This document shows, one piece after another, positions 11,047-23,308 of a DNA stretch of 64,000 nucleotides. Source of the stretch: Colletotrichum lupini (lineage: Eukaryota; Ascomycota; Sordariomycetes; Glomerellales; Glomerellaceae). The notes below the pieces were generated by a model, which saw only the letters and a list, made by a program, of their open reading frames with translations, did no database searches and was not told the origin of the DNA. The position numbers and the translations under genes are program-made. The stretch is from the NCBI RefSeq assembly GCF_023278565.1, contig NC_064679.1:3472001-3536000 (forward strand), in the 5' to 3' direction. Numbering within the stretch: position 1 is the stretch's first letter; each line of letters begins with the position of its first letter.

Positions 11047-12408
11047 TCATGCCGGTTTCGCTCCCGCAAGGTACATGAGGAGCGCGGGTGACTTGCTTCT
11101 CTTCCGGTCACTCTTCTTTCTGACCCATTCGAACTCTGGTTCGTGGCGGTGCGACTTCTTGTCTTCGATCTCAAGTACGAGCTTGGATGAGCGCTTCTCA
11201 CGAATCGACCTGGTGTGTCTCCAAAGGGTATCTTGCTCCCATTCCGGCACCCATCGTCTGATGAGCACGTAATCAGGATCCTGAGATAAGTCAGCAGATG
11301 CAACAGAGGTCAGTCGCCTTCTGAGTATGATTACAACATCCATTTCCCATTCAACCTGATATGTTCGCAAGGTTTCAATCGAAAGATGCTTCCGTGCCAT
11401 ACGCGTGTAGGTTGGGCGATTCCCAGCAACGAGCGCGTTTTCATGCTGGGCTGGTCTTTGTCGCGGTGGCTCCGGAATCTTCTCCTTCTTGAGGATGGCA
11501 GCAATAGCCTTGTCGTCAAGACCTGATTTACGTAGGTCCTCCTGGAGACGTCTTTGGTACTCCTTCTCGCGCTCCTCCTTCTCCTTCTTCTCCCTGGCTA
11601 GCTTGTCCAGCTCCTTTTGACGCTCTTCCTTGAGCCTTTGCTGAAATTCCTTTTCACGCTGTTCCTTTTCCTTCTTCTCTTGCGTAAGTCGATCTGCCTC
11701 CTTTCTCTTGTAGCGTTCTACGGCATCGGCAGCTTCCTTTTCTCGCTTCTTGGATAAGTCTGCCTTCCGCATGTCCTCTTGGTACTTTTCCAGCTCGATC
11801 TTGGTCTTGAAGCGCTGTTCTTCAGCAGCGCGAGCCTCCCGGGTTCGGATATCTTCGAGATCGCGCTTGGCACGTTGGAGCTCAGCTTCCTCCCGGAACT
11901 CCTTTTGAACCCGGCGTTCCTCTTTCTCACGAGCCTGACTGATTCTGAGTTCCGCCAGCTCTTGTCGAGCCCGTTCTGCCTCATAATCCTCCCGGGTCAT
12001 GTAAGAGGATGAAGGTGAGCGGGAATGAGATGAGTGACCACGGGAGTGAGAACGGTGACGGCTGTGGTAGACCTGCATGTGGCGGTCGTCCTCATCATCG
12101 GAAGAATGTTCGTTGTAAATACGGTTGTTGATAATTACAGGAGCCGGGGCCGGAGCGGAGATGGAAGCCGGAGCGGGACCCGGTGGAGTGGAATGGCGCT
12201 CACGGGAACGCTCTCTTGACCGAGTGCGAGTGGTTATGACTGTGCGCTCAGGAGCCAAGAAGCTAGGCTGTTGACCTGCTGACGGGTAATAGTTCCTACT
12301 GGGTCTCGATCTCGCTTCAACATAGTGAACCTGTGAAGGCGACGGTGCCCGACGCCTCGAGACTCGTATGTCAAGGTCATCCGAATCGGAGTAGTAGCTG
12401 TTACTCAT
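11047..12408 (-). CDS. Conserved fungal charged coiled-coil protein (DUF8035-like C-terminus)
   Basis: Exons 12408-11335 and 11280-11047 (435 aa). The 54-bp intron (donor GTAATC, branch CTGAC, acceptor CTCAG) keeps the frame open and is easily missed. Its removal gives EWEMDV-DPDYVLIRRWVPEW. Layout: a Ser/Arg/Tyr-rich disordered N-terminus (RSHSRGHSSHSRS), a highly charged alpha-helical coiled coil of about 170 residues rich in EKEERR and KKEKEQREKEF repeats, then a compact C-terminal block YTRMARKHLSIETL...EWEQDTLWRHTR, which is the conserved part in fungal homologues. Automatic pipelines often label such proteins reticulocyte-binding-like because of the coiled coil, and that name should be ignored. 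Function unknown; the SR-like N-terminus hints at nuclear or RNA-related localisation, but that is inference. Confidence 0.8.
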   Translation of the reverse strand: MSNSYYSDSDDLDIRVSRRRAPSPSQVHYVEARSRPSRNYYPSAGQQPSFLAPERTVITTRTRSRERSRERHSTPPGPAPASISAPAPAPVIINNRIYNEHSSDDEDDRHMQVYHSRHRSHSRGHSSHSRSPSSSYMTREDYEAERARQELAELRISQAREKEERRVQKEFREEAELQRAKRDLEDIRTREARAAEEQRFKTKIELEKYQEDMRKADLSKKREKEAADAVERYKRKEADRLTQEKKEKEQREKEFQQRLKEERQKELDKLAREKKEKEEREKEYQRRLQEDLRKSGLDDKAIAAILKKEKIPEPPRQRPAQHENALVAGNRPTYTRMARKHLSIETLRTYQVEWEMDVVIILRRRLTSVASADLSQDPDYVLIRRWVPEWEQDTLWRHTRSIREKRSSKLVLEIEDKKSHRHEPEFEWVRKKSDRKRSKSPALLMYLAGAKPA

Positions 12409-14781
12409 GGTGCCTAAAGCGCCGAACGGCTCAACAATGGTTCAAGTTAGGATGGTGTGGGCAGCAGCGGAGAGTGAGAATCAGAGGCTCAGTCGCTAGA
12501 TACCTCTGTGAGCCTACGAAGTAGGAAACGATAGATTTTTTGAGAGAAAACACAACGACGGCGAGCAACCGGAGGGAGGGACAGGTGGTTTAAGAGGGGT
12601 TGGGGGCGGAAGAGTACAACTCGATGGTCTTTTATGCTTTTTCTGGCTTAGGGTACTAGAGTAAGGTAAGAGCTGAAGGGGGGCGACGAGATGCGCGACA
12701 TGAGGTAGTGGTCGCTGGTCGGTCGGCTTACATGGCTGGCATGGTAGAAAGGGGAGCCAGTGGTTGGATTGGCCATAGTGCGAGGATCGAGCCAGGTGGA
12801 GGGGATGGCCCACCAGGCCTAGGAGGGAAGCTAAGCGACCAGGTTAGGAGAGGGGGTTTGTACAGGATGACAGGGCCTAGTGTTCCAACACCGTCCGAAG
12901 AGGGAACCCAAGGTAAAGGTAAGCGTGATTTAAAAGAAGAAAAATGCTGAGGTACCTAAAGGAGGGTAAGGTAGGGTACCTACCTACCTCACAAAGTTGC
13001 TGTGAATGAGGGGCTGTGATGTGGGAGCGGTGTCGCGGGGGCAGCGACCGCTAAGATAACTAGTAGGTAGTTCGAGATGGGAAGAAAACGGGCTGAGGTT
13101 GTCTACCTAGGTACACTCAACAGGCGGACGCCAACGCCGCAGGATCATATGCCGGCGTCATAAATTACAACCCTTGGTCAATGGAAAGAGTATCAGGCGT
13201 ACGCGCCTAGCAATTCGAGCCTGACATCTTCGAAGAGGACGCCAGACCAGAAACATTCACCTCGAGATGGTGTACTTTCCTCACTCCCAACTATTGGTAT
13301 ATCGGGATCAATGGCGGGGCAGTCAGCATCGGCAAGGCACGGGGCCGACCGTTCATTCGTCGGTTCATCCGCACAACGGATGGATGACCGCCATCCCACC
13401 TGGAGGGCGAAGATGCGTTAATACGGATACCTAGTTCTGGACTTATCGATATGTACTGGGTGCCTCCTTGACCTGACCTCCGTACATAGTTCGGCGCAGG
13501 GTGGCAGGTGGCAGGAGGCAGGCATGGCAGGGGAGGTACGCAGATATCCTCCCATTCGAGGCCCGAAACGGCTTAGCCTGATGTCGTAGGGCTGCGCGAT
13601 TGCTGACAGAGTGGGTTCGACGGCCTGTATCCGTAAGTACGGAGTACTGAGCATGGACGGAGCACGTACGTAGCACGGAGAAGGACCTAGCAACCGTGCT
13701 GACCTACGCGCCTAGGTACCCAAGGTGCCTACTTGTAAGGGAAGGATAAGGACCTACATGGTTTCAGTGGGCTTCTTACCTATGGTACCTTGCCTAGGGA
13801 GCCTTACCACAGGGCGCTCGCTATAAACCCGCGTCTCATATGGCAACTTGAGGTGTTTGCTGGTACGAATAGAAGCGAAATGGGTAGGTGGTGCTCTCAG
13901 AGCATCATTTACCTCACTGTGGTACTTTGCCAGACCTTGGGTAGGGAGGCAAGGAGGGTAGGCACATGTTGTACTCCGTAGGTGGATGGCACTGCAAATC
14001 CCTTGTGGGGTCAAAGCCTCCAACCCCGGCCCCGACACCCCGGTCACCCCCTCACTTCTGAGTCTTCCAGCGATGAGCGGCAAGCCCTCACGTCTCCAGC
14101 AAACCGCCAACCATCCATCAACCCAACCCACCTTACCAGGCAGCCGTTTTTGGGCCCAGTCGTGGCATCTTGCGAGAACAGTCTGGCTGGCGCAGTGAAA
14201 CATTTTACTCAGGCCATGGATTCCTTGCCCTGGCTAGGTGGTCAAACATGGACCAATATCGTGAAGCACCCTTTTCGCGGCTGCCTGCGTACCCAGGTAA
14301 TAATAGCACCCCGAATCGGCTCGTGTACCCTCAAGTACCAACGGGCCAGGCCCAGGTCACCAGAGCTGAACCTCAGCCGCCGGGTCTTACCTTGGGTGTA
14401 CACACACAAACACAGTAATGTACCACAAGAGGGCTGACCGCCGGTAATTTGGAAAGGAAGGGGAGACGACCAAGATAGTTTAGATGGGACTGCTCTTTTT
14501 AGAAGCTGTTGGAGGCAAACTCGCCCCAGTCGCGTGGTCGACCTCCTAGACCCTTCCGCAGGCCTAGAGCGATTAGAACATAACATCATCAATGAACGGA
14601 AAACGGACAGGAAATGGCTACATCGTACTACCTTAAAGCACGCTTGAGTGTACCCAAGACCACCCGGGCGGCGGTTGTCAAAATGTCCCACCAGAGTCTT
14701 ATTCTCCCACCTCACCCAGAGAAGACCCATCTGCTCTAGACGAACATACACACGAGACCGTTGACATTGGACTTTGCCGAC

Positions 14782-14787
<6 letters not shown>

Positions 14788-14816
<29 letters not shown>
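14788..14816. repeat. (GA)n microsatellite
   Basis: Uninterrupted GA dinucleotide run of 29 bp, preceded by a short GT run and followed by GCGCGGCGCGGCGC. Confidence 0.95.
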
Positions 14817-14819
<3 letters not shown>

Positions 14820-15118
14820 CGGCGCGGCGCTTGAATCGTTGGCGCACGACACTCGCTCATCTTCGTCAAACTGTTGGCAGTAATAGATAAAGTTCAGGTT
14901 CATCTTCCACCTCTTATCAGTGCGTACGAGTATATCTTCCCGATCTCCAGTCACCTCACAGAGTCATCGCTCATATGAGAGTCGTTACCGCATGCTGACA
15001 CGCATGAATCGAGCTCTGAATCGCAAAGAGTGCTCTTGGTCGTCCATCACAGCACCGTTGCTTGCGCCCTCATGTTCGCGAGCCAGTCCCAACTGTGGTC
15101 AATTCGATGCTCGAAGAA

Positions 15119-15130
15119 CCCCCCCCCCCC
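15119..15130. repeat. Poly-C run (12 C)
   Basis: Homopolymer of twelve C. Its length may be uncertain from sequencing. Confidence 0.9.
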
Positions 15131-15417
15131 GGACGAGGATAGCATCAAATGGCCACTAACATGCACAAGTACTTTGCTCACGCCGCATTGCGAGCGATGG
15201 CTCGAAAAAATACGTCTTCAAATGCTGTACTACCCGTACTCGGAGCCGCAGAAGTGCTTATCAACTCGGTGATGCTTGTCGTCCCGTCCCGATGCTTAAA
15301 GAGGATTGCATGACAAAACATTCCACCTCCGCCTTTTCTTCTGTTGTCCCCGATGCGATAAGCTCCTGACCCCATCATTTGGCCCCCCTACCCTCTGGTC
15401 TCTTACAGAATCTGTCA

Positions 15418-16020
15418 TCATGACTGCGCCTTGAGCATCTGGTCAATGTGCTGCCGGCTGTTCTTGTACGTTGTCTCCAGGTAGTGCAGCTTCTGGCTCA
15501 GCTTCTCAACCTCGCCCTCCCTATCCTTGATTTGACCCTCCAGCTTTTGTGTAAGCTGCGGGGTGGGTAACGCGACGAACCTTTTCCGCCCCCGAGGCTC
15601 GGCGTCAGCAACGTAATCCATATACTCTGGTCCTGGCTGCAGCCGCTTCGTCATCCGACGTCCGTCAAATACGGAACTTGGCTGCAGCGTACACAATCAC
15701 AAAATAAGAACATGGGTCAGCAGGGAATTTACGTACATCTTGCCGACACCTTCGTAGACGTTCAAGTTTGAGGGCAAGGTGGAAACCTCATCAAGCGTCA
15801 GACGGACCATGCGCATTTCTCGTTGCTTTGCCGTCATCTGTGTGCGTGCCTGGCCAATCTGCTGCTGGGCCACGATTGCTTGGCTTTCGATTTCTCGGAT
15901 CAGCTAGGCAGATACACGTGTGAGTAGGCGGCAGCTGAAGCGCAGAGTAGAGACCAAAGGCAAGGGGTTCCATCGTTGTTGTCCTCTCACCTTTTCAAGC
16001 GCTTGGTTCGGGATAGACAT
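15418..16020 (-). CDS. PFD1: Prefoldin subunit 1
   Basis: Beta-type subunit of the hexameric prefoldin chaperone that hands nascent actin and tubulin to CCT. Three exons: 16020-15991, 15903-15737, 15580-15418 (119 aa, the usual length). Exon 1 encodes only MSIPNQALEK. Exon 2 gives the first coiled-coil helix (IREIESQAIVAQQQIGQ, then MRMVRLTLDEV) and NVYEGVGKM. Exon 3 resumes at FVALPTPQLTQKLEGQ and forms the second helix ending RQHIDQMLKAQS. Intron 2 is 156 bp with donor GTACGT and an unusual AAAAG acceptor. It is a multiple of three, but an in-frame stop makes its removal necessary. The exon joint rebuilds ATG TTC (Met-Phe), the conserved GKMF of the family. Confidence 0.93.
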
Positions 16021-17149
16021 GTTGACTTGATGTAACAATGAGACGGTTCCTGGCGGGCCACGTTGTATCGATGCCCCTGGCACTGGCAAGTGGCTCTTTG
16101 TAGCTCAAACGATAAGGCTGTCGCGGAGGAAATTGTGGTTTTCGCAAGTGAACTCAGTGTCGTTGGCGACGATGTTGTGGGCAGGCTGAGGCGTGAGATC
16201 GCAACTATGAGATGGGGTTTTCGTTTGGCTGAAGCTCGCGACAAGGTGGGGATAATTAGTGGATGGTGAATGCGTGTAACTTTAGTTTGTAGTGGACTGG
16301 TTTGGAAAGGCGATATCTAGCCATACAGGCAAGTGGGTGACAAAAAAAGTGATGCACAGTACCACACCAAAGAACTACCACTTCCTCATACCCAGCAATG
16401 CCTACTTTAACCTATTTTTGAGCTTTTAATGTTTTAAAAATAAGAGAATGATCTTCTCATCTTCTAATATAGTATCCTAAAAAACTTAATTAGTATTGGT
16501 CTATTTGGGTCGTTGTACGAGTGGTCAATCTTGAGGTTCTGGTAGAAGGTAGTGTGTACCAATTTTTGGCACCAGCCTGACAGGTAAGGTATGGACCGTC
16601 ACAAATTAAGCAAGACTCTACGGCACTCCTTGCCTACCTCAAGGTACCGTGGCACCGTGGGTACCTCCCAGTGGAGAAAGGCGTTTGGTAAGATATGCAA
16701 CAAGGAAGAATACCTTCAGGGGATTATGCATTTACCGCTGCGTCGTGCTTACTGGCTCCGCACTTACATTACCTTAACTAAGGTACCACGTAAGGTAGGG
16801 TACCTGAGGTGAGGTAGATGAATAGAAGACGGCATTATACTACCTTTCACTTTGCAAAAGGTCACACAAGTTCTATATTTTGTTTCTGGCTCGATTCGAT
16901 TGCAATTGATGGGGTATTTCTAGTATGCCGCAGGTGCGGGCATATGTCATCCTGCCATCTGCGCCCAGCAGTGCTGGCTGCTAGATACATCCATCTGCCA
17001 ATGGTTCTAAACAGGGCTCCCAGAGGTGTTTGTGTCTTCCTTGGCTTGAGAATATGCGGCTGCTGTCGCCAAACCCTCGGCTTGGGTGCCGGTGCAATCT
17101 TACCTTGAACGGTTACCGATTGTCTGTCCACCATTGATATCCTGATTTC
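16021..17149. other. Spacer PFD1 / ceramidase
   Basis: Contains the PFD1 promoter and the ceramidase 3' region. A dense cluster of GGTACC, ACCTTA and TAAGGTA palindromic words occurs at 16,610-16,816. A small AT-rich patch at 16,430-16,500 is the only such patch in this half. Two overlapping opposite-strand frames near 16,820-17,130 have no recognisable content. Confidence 0.5.
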
Positions 17150-18590
17150 TTAGTCCGACTTCTCTGCTTTGACCACTAGCGGTATCGACGAAAGGGACCT
17201 TGGCCAGACGAGTTTGTACTCATCTTCGCGGCCCTCGAGACATCTGCGTAGCCATATGCCCCATGTAATGTAGTAGTAAGCTATAACTCATTAGCACATG
17301 TCGGAGGTGGGAATGCCGTATGTCCTCTGATCCATACCTCCTATACATCACATTAGCAACAGTCTTGGTAGAAATGACAGTACCGCTCCAATCGGAAAAC
17401 GTACCAACACCTGTCATCAAGTGCCACCAAGCATGACCCTCTAGCAGTGCGCCCCAAGGCAAACCAAGCTGTCGTCGCCATTGTCTTATTTGGCTGCAAA
17501 ACGCATTGTCAATATTCCAGATGAGAAACCCCATGAGGAAGACACTGAGTCCTAATCAGTCATGTCAGCATTATAGAACAACGTGTATGGTTTGGGGCCG
17601 TTCCAAGAGACCTGTTCCAACCATGATCCACATGGTTTTGAGAATGAGATCGGCCTTGTCCTTGTTCCTTCGTGCCAGAACTGGCCGCAGCTGCGTCTCC
17701 ATGACATACAAGCTGCGTAAAACAACCTGGACAGCGTCAGTCAGCATTTCGATAAGGAAGGCATTCTGAGCGCTGATTGAGTTCAAAGTATTACCGTTGC
17801 TGTCAACGCTGCATAGCAGGCCTGGTGGAAAGCCGGATCTTTGGTGATGTGGTAGTAGGACTATTGCACAGTGGTCAAAACGGTGGGTTCTCACAATCAT
17901 CACGCCGTGGATGACATTGGTTCAGAATCCACCCACCGTGATAAGACCAGCCAAGAGGACGAGACCGCCGCCCAACAAGACCGAAAATCTGCTAGACTTG
18001 GAGAATGAAAATGTTGCAAAGACCATGAGACACGTGGTGTATATCATGGATAGCTCGTCGATAAGCTGCATAGGGTCTAGCCAAGTAATTTTGTCAGTCC
18101 AGTACTCCGCGTGCAGATAGCAGAAGATGTCCTGAGCGAGGAGTGAGGACGAACACTTCAAGGATGTGTGGAAGGCCGTAGAGCCCAGTCCAACGATAAC
18201 GTATCCGAGATATGCGACTAGGAAAATGCGTGGGTGGCCCTGAGATACGCAATTATGTACGCCTTTGAAGCCAAGCCACAGGAACAAGAGGTTGGTCAAG
18301 GTCTTTTAGAGGGTCAAGTCAGTAAAGATGAGAGCTGACTGAAGCAGGAGAATGTGTAACTTACATTGCAAACTTCAGCACAGTAATAAGAAACTACATA
18401 GTCCTATGTCGACAAAGGTAAGCAGGGGTCAGCAACACCAATAATGGCAAAGAGCGACCACACAGGTGGACGACGAGTTTCTCACCTCTTCGCAAAAATT
18501 CAGAGTTGAGGTTTTTTCTCCCCAGTAGCCCTCTGGAGAATCATCATTGTACGCCACACGCAAGGCCTGGAACAGTGGAGATGAAGCCAT
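17150..18590 (-). CDS. YPC1: Alkaline ceramidase (YPC1/YDC1 type)
   Basis: Integral ER membrane amidase that splits (phyto/dihydro)ceramide into sphingoid base and fatty acid. Eight exons: 18590-18486, 18403-18365, 18302-18155, 18076-17937, 17860-17795, 17726-17612, 17551-17405, 17280-17150; sum 891 nt, 296 aa, all phases consistent. N-terminus EGYWGEKTSTLNFCEED is the Ca-binding signature of the family. Zn-site elements are GSTAFHTSLK (Ser and His), PMQLIDELSM (Asp) and EGHAWWHL (HxxxH). Family blocks SYYHITKDPAFHQACYAAL, MVGTGLSVFLMGFLIWN and AYYYITWGIWLRRCLEG follow. Two donors are weak (GTTCGT, GTCTCT), but each restores a conserved joint (LK-YPMQL; GTG-LSVF). Ends KAEKSD. No missing catalytic residue. 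Confidence 0.92.
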
Positions 18591-20577
18591 TTGTAACGAA
18601 CGACCTTGGCCGGATCAACCCGGGCGAGCGAGACAAGAGGCAGAGGGAAATGAGCAGTTGTTTGTCCAGCTCAGATGGGCTCTGGTTCAAAATAACGCAG
18701 ATTGCAACTTTGCTGAGAGAGAGAAAGGGTTGTACTGGATCTTGGCCACGGTTGCAGAGATTGTGAAGGAATCCGAGTGTTCTAAAATCTTTTAAACTTT
18801 CCGTCTACGTGTTCCAAGCGGCACCGGAGACACAAAGGTGAGGAAGCAGAACAGCAAGGCGCGCGCCCGGTGAACACGGAGAATATAAGCGATAATAAGA
18901 GAACGAGATAAAGGGAGAAGGAGAGAAGGAGAGGGGGGCATATGAGGAGGGGGAGTACCACTAGACTCGTAGAAAGGGCCGGGTCGCTCGGGGGAAATTT
19001 GAATCAGTCAGTATCTTGCGACAGACTGGGCCAGATTCCGCCGGTTGAGCTCCAGTTGCACAGTAGAGAGATAGACAGCCACAAGCACTTTGGTTGGTAC
19101 TCGAAGAAATGGGAGGTATTGCAGGTTGCAAGTTAAAGAGGGCCGTCTTGGACTAATTCGTGGCCTTTGCCCGTTCGTTGTCTGATGTTTAGAAATCCGA
19201 GGTATGAGAGCACGACGAGCGTGTGGCCTGCAACTTTGCGGGAGGAGGAAAGAAGACGCACTACGATCAACGCAGGTGATTACGGACTTATACCCCAAGG
19301 TAAAGAATGAGTTCTGTCCATAGATCAACGAAGATAGCAAAGACAGTCCGTGGTACCTCGTTGGTTACACGTTGCAGACACGACTCGGTTTAGCTCTGGT
19401 GGACGTTCCGAGGCCCCAGTGGAGGATGACGTACCTTCACCTCTTGCAGCCCCTAAGGTAGGTACTTCGTACCGGAATGCGGTGGATGCACATATGCACG
19501 TTACTCGCATGGGTAATCGGATTGGAGGCTCCTATCAGGTCATTTTCCTGCTTACTTTCATGTCTACTGGAATGAGTATCCCAAAATTTAGGAGTTGGTG
19601 TTGTGTTGATAGCAGCGCAGTGGCCATCTTTCCGACTATTACAAACCCAAGTGATCTACCTTGGAGAATATCTAGTTCGTGTCAAGTCACAACTTGCGTT
19701 GTTCTTCGTGTGAAAGGTCTCCATAGAACGCCATTAGCCACTTTAGCAAGGGACCCTGGCAGAAAAGGCACTGTTTACCCATCATATCGTCTTGATGAAT
19801 CCGCGCCATGGAGCTAATTACCAGGTGGCCGGAAAGATAGATGATGGCATACAGTACCATAATATTACGACCTTGGGCTATATATGTGTGCCTATGTTGA
19901 TCACGTTGGACTCTTATAAACTGCCTCACTTAAAGCAGAGGCAAATTTCAATGTGATACCAGAGCTACACACCCATTGAGGTGGGTAAGTGAGGCGCCCA
20001 GCGTGAAACGGTCACCCCTCTTTGAGCTAGATCTTCGTGCTGTAAGAAACTGTAGTTTTCTCATCTGCTAAGTATCGGTGCCGTGTGTACTCTGTACGGA
20101 GTACCTCACCTCCCTGCCTTGCCGCGACCCGACACGGAACCGCAACTGCGCTTTGCCCAACCTAAATAAACGATATTGCTCCAGCTCCCTTACATGCCAC
20201 GTTGGTTGTCCATGTGAGCATTCTTTGTTCTCAGCCGACCGACGCTCAACCCGATTACTAGCTGCCGCGCTGTACTGCACTGCTCTTCTTGGTTGCAACC
20301 GGCCCACCTCCTTCAGCACCACGGATCCCAAAGCTTCTTGCTGTTTTTCGTCACCGAACGCGCAACCTCCACACTTTCTTGTCGAGTACAGGGAAGACAA
20401 TCAACTCCCTTCTTGCGAGTCGGTAGCACGACAGCTCGATCCACTCCCATCGCATCACGGTCTTTGAAGGCGTACTCGAAATGTTCATGACCTCCGAAAC
20501 ACACAGCAGCCACGAGGCATAGCCCAGCCGTCTTCGTTTCTAGGTATTCAGGACCGATACATCAGCCGATCATCATT
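18591..20577. promoter_or_regulatory. 2-kb divergent spacer, ceramidase / TMF-like golgin
   Basis: No gene I can support. A 155-codon frame at 19,350-19,817 has no domain or spliced extension. Purine-rich GAGAAGGAGAG tract at 18,895-18,960, near the ceramidase 5' side. The last 150 bp before 20,578 is C/T-rich, as in fungal leaders. Confidence 0.5.
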
Positions 20578-23308
20578 ATGGCAGCTCCCGCAAAGTCGAC
20601 GCGTTGGGGCTCTTTCCTTCAGCAGGCTGTTGCCGGCGTCGAGGCCCGTCTCGATAACATGCTTGCTGAGGGAGAGAATGGAGCTATCCCACCGCAAGCT
20701 CCCCAGTCTGCTACGGCTTCTACCACGGCTCCCTCCAAGGACCAGCAAATAAGTAAACCACCTCGTCCCTATGGCTCGAACCGTCATGGAGTGATACCAC
20801 AACAATCGTACTGACCACATCTACTTCAGGCCAGCCTCGATCCTCAACGAGTAGCCGTACCAACGACCGCCTACAAGAGCGTCTTGCAAAGGCCATTGCC
20901 GCTAAAAACACCCAGCCGTCCGATGCCCGTAGCATAACGTCAGACTCCCAGAGTGCTCGACCGAGCGCTGATGGCGGCCGTCCAGGAGCCGGTTCGCTTC
21001 CAAAACGGGGTGCTGATACTACTAGCCTGGCAAACACTCTAACGCCGGTAGCAGTCCTGACTGAGGCCGCCGTACACAATAACACCGTGCAGAATGAGGG
21101 CGATCTCGTTGAGGCTTCCAAAGAAGATCCTCTGGACAGCCAGCGAGCTCCGAATTCGCCAGAGAGGAGCCGAGACTCGGAGGCTCAACAAGACAGTGTC
21201 TCCGCCGCCCCCAGCCCCCAGCCAGAACTCGAGACGGCCACCACCTTCACTGGCAACCGTCTCGAATGCAAGGATTGTGCGGTACTCCATGCACAGGTCG
21301 AGGCTCTGGAAGCTAGGGCAGAACAGTCAGCAAAAGAGCAACAGGAGGAGATGCATCGCTATGTCGAACAGTTTGAGTCCATGCAGGCAAAGCTGCAATT
21401 CCTGGCACGGGATGCTACAGACGCCGCACGAACGTCTGCAGCGGCGGCAGGTGCGGGGAGTCACGAGCGAATACTTGCCGAAAGGGACATGAAGATTACG
21501 GCTCTTATGGACGAAGGCCGGAATTTGGCCGCTACGGAGCAGAAACATCGGGTCATTATCAGGAAACTCAGGGCGCAGATCGCAGGCGACGAGAAAACTT
21601 TGGGAGAGCTACGTGCTCGTCAAGAAAAGCTAATTGCCGACATGGAGACTCTGCGGCCCCGAGCCAGCCGCGTTGAGGAACTTGAACAGTCGAACCAAGA
21701 ACTGCAGATCAAATCCAACGGAATGCAAGATGAACTAAGCGCGTTGCGCGATGAAGTGTCAACTAACAAATCAACAATGCAGAGGCTACGGGATGATCTC
21801 CGGAGGGCCTCTGACCAGGCTACTTCCGCTGTAGGTAAAGCGAACGAGGAGGCGCTGACCGCCGAGAAACGCCGCGTCAAAGACCTTGAAGATACCGTTG
21901 CTGCATTGCAGCTAGAGCGAAGCCTCATCGCTGACCGGGCAAAGGAAAGTGCAGCAGAGGCAGAAGCAAAAGCAGCGCGCGCCGCCGAACGCGCCCGTGC
22001 CAAGGAACTCGAGATGAAGGGGGAGCTTCAAGCAATGGAGGGGAAGCTGGAGGCGATGCGTGCGCTAGCAGAAGAAGCTTCCTCTGGCGCTGTGGGTGAT
22101 TCTCAAGTCAAACTTCTGCGTCAAGTGGAAACACTGCAGACGCAGCATGCCATTGCTGCCGAAAATTGGCAGGGTATCGAGGCCAGTTTGGTCGCAAGGG
22201 TAGCCAACCTTGAGCGCGAGAGGGATGATGCTCTGCGACGCGAATCAGACATGCGGAAAAAGGCTAGAGAGACTGTAAGGCACATGATTATTCCTCCAGG
22301 CCATTTACCGGAGCTTCTGTCATTGAGTATCATTATTCTAAACGATTACAGGCAACCCGATGCAAACGCCAGGATGAGGAGCTCCAAGAGCTCACGAGCA
22401 GGTTTCCAAACTACCAACGGGATATCGAGAGTGTTCAAGCTCGTAATGAGACGCTGCAGAAAAGAGCAGAGAGCGCCGAGGCAGCGCTATCTCAGGTGAG
22501 GCTCGACCTCGAAAAGCAGCAGGCAGCTTGGAAGAATGAAACCGTTGAGCCCGACCGTCGGCCTTGGCTGGAAGACCACTTACCTGGTCCTGGATCTAGA
22601 GTTCAGAGTCGCCCAGACTCGCCTTTGCTCTCCGTACCTACGCGTACGATGAGTAATGACCTGCTACTTCTGCACAGTGTATCTGGCAAGGGTCGTAAGA
22701 TATCGACCCCGACTAGCGGAACAGACGGCTTCCAAGAGGGTTCACAGCTGGGGAGAAGACTGTCAAGCCAGCCTCCAGCAAGACCGCCCATGCTGCCCAG
22801 CGGCTCCAGTTTACCGGTTGCGCCGTCCATTACTTCGTTTGAGTTGCCTCCAGACTCGTTGCCTACGCCCACATCCTACGCAGGCGACAAGGACGATTTG
22901 TTTGACGGCGTAGAAACATCGTCTTCACCTCGCCAAATGATGCATGATATGGTTTCTGTGTCAACGGTTGGTGCAGGGCCTTCGGTGCAGCTGGTCGAAA
23001 GAATGAGTGCGGCCATTCGTCGTTTGGAAGCGGAGAAAGTAACGTCCCGAGAAGAGCTGGCGCGCATATCGGGACAAAGAGACGAAGCTAGAGCCGAGAT
23101 TGTTTCCTTGATGAAGGAACTGGAGTCGAGCAAGACGGCTTCAAAACGGGTGACCGAGTTGGAGGGACAGGTTGAGGATTTGAACTCGAGATACCAGACA
23201 ACACTAGAATTACTCGGGGAGAAGAGCGAGCTAGTAGAGGAGTTGCGGGCTGACGTGCAGGATGTCAAGGCCATGTATCGAGACTTAGTAGAACGCACCA
23301 TCAAATAA
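20578..23308 (+). CDS. TMF1/Sgm1-like golgin (coiled coil, Rab6/Ypt6 effector type)
   Basis: Exons 20578-20752, 20830-22274, 22352-23308 (858 aa). The N-terminus TRWGSFLQQAVAGVEARLDNML plus, after intron 1, RTNDRLQERLAKAIAAK is the conserved head of fungal TATA-element-modulatory-factor/Sgm1 proteins. A Ser/Pro-rich linker follows, then a very long heptad-rich coiled coil (EDTVAALQLERSLIADRAKE), a second Ser/Pro linker (TPTSYAGDKDD), and a C-terminal coiled coil starting ERMSAAIRRLEAEKV and ending VKAMYRDLVERTIK, the TMF DNA-binding/Rab-binding region of the family. Known members localise to Golgi membranes and bind Ypt6/Rab6. Both introns are 77 bp with good GTAA donors. Exon 3 is continuous through CAGGTGAGG at 22,493, which resembles a donor but is not needed. 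Confidence 0.87.

Larger units (their letters stand above)
12409..15417. other. 3-kb gene-poor spacer
   Basis: The longest stretch without a gene in the GC-normal half. It holds clusters of AGGTACC / TACCTACC words (12,950-13,140; 13,690-13,990), a (GA)n tract and a 12-base C run. Open frames of up to 201 codons exist but are low-complexity or antisense to each other, with no domain and no splice-supported extension. The first 500 bp is probably the promoter/5' leader of the coiled-coil gene. Confidence 0.5.

Noticed and set aside
13754..14847. Overlapping frames of 149-201 codons in the 3-kb spacer
   Set aside because: They occur on both strands, contain the GA microsatellite as Ser-Leu repeats, and have no domain or splice support.
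16818..17134. Opposite-strand small frames before the ceramidase 3' end
   Set aside because: Neither matches the ceramidase C-terminus, which is fully accounted for by 17,150-17,280, and no other family is recognised.
19350..19817. 155-codon frame upstream of the golgin gene
   Set aside because: No recognisable motif, overlapped by antisense frames, no homologue recalled.
22493..22501. CAGGTGAGG as an intron donor in the golgin gene
   Set aside because: The frame continues as coiled coil on both sides, and no acceptor restores a better joint.
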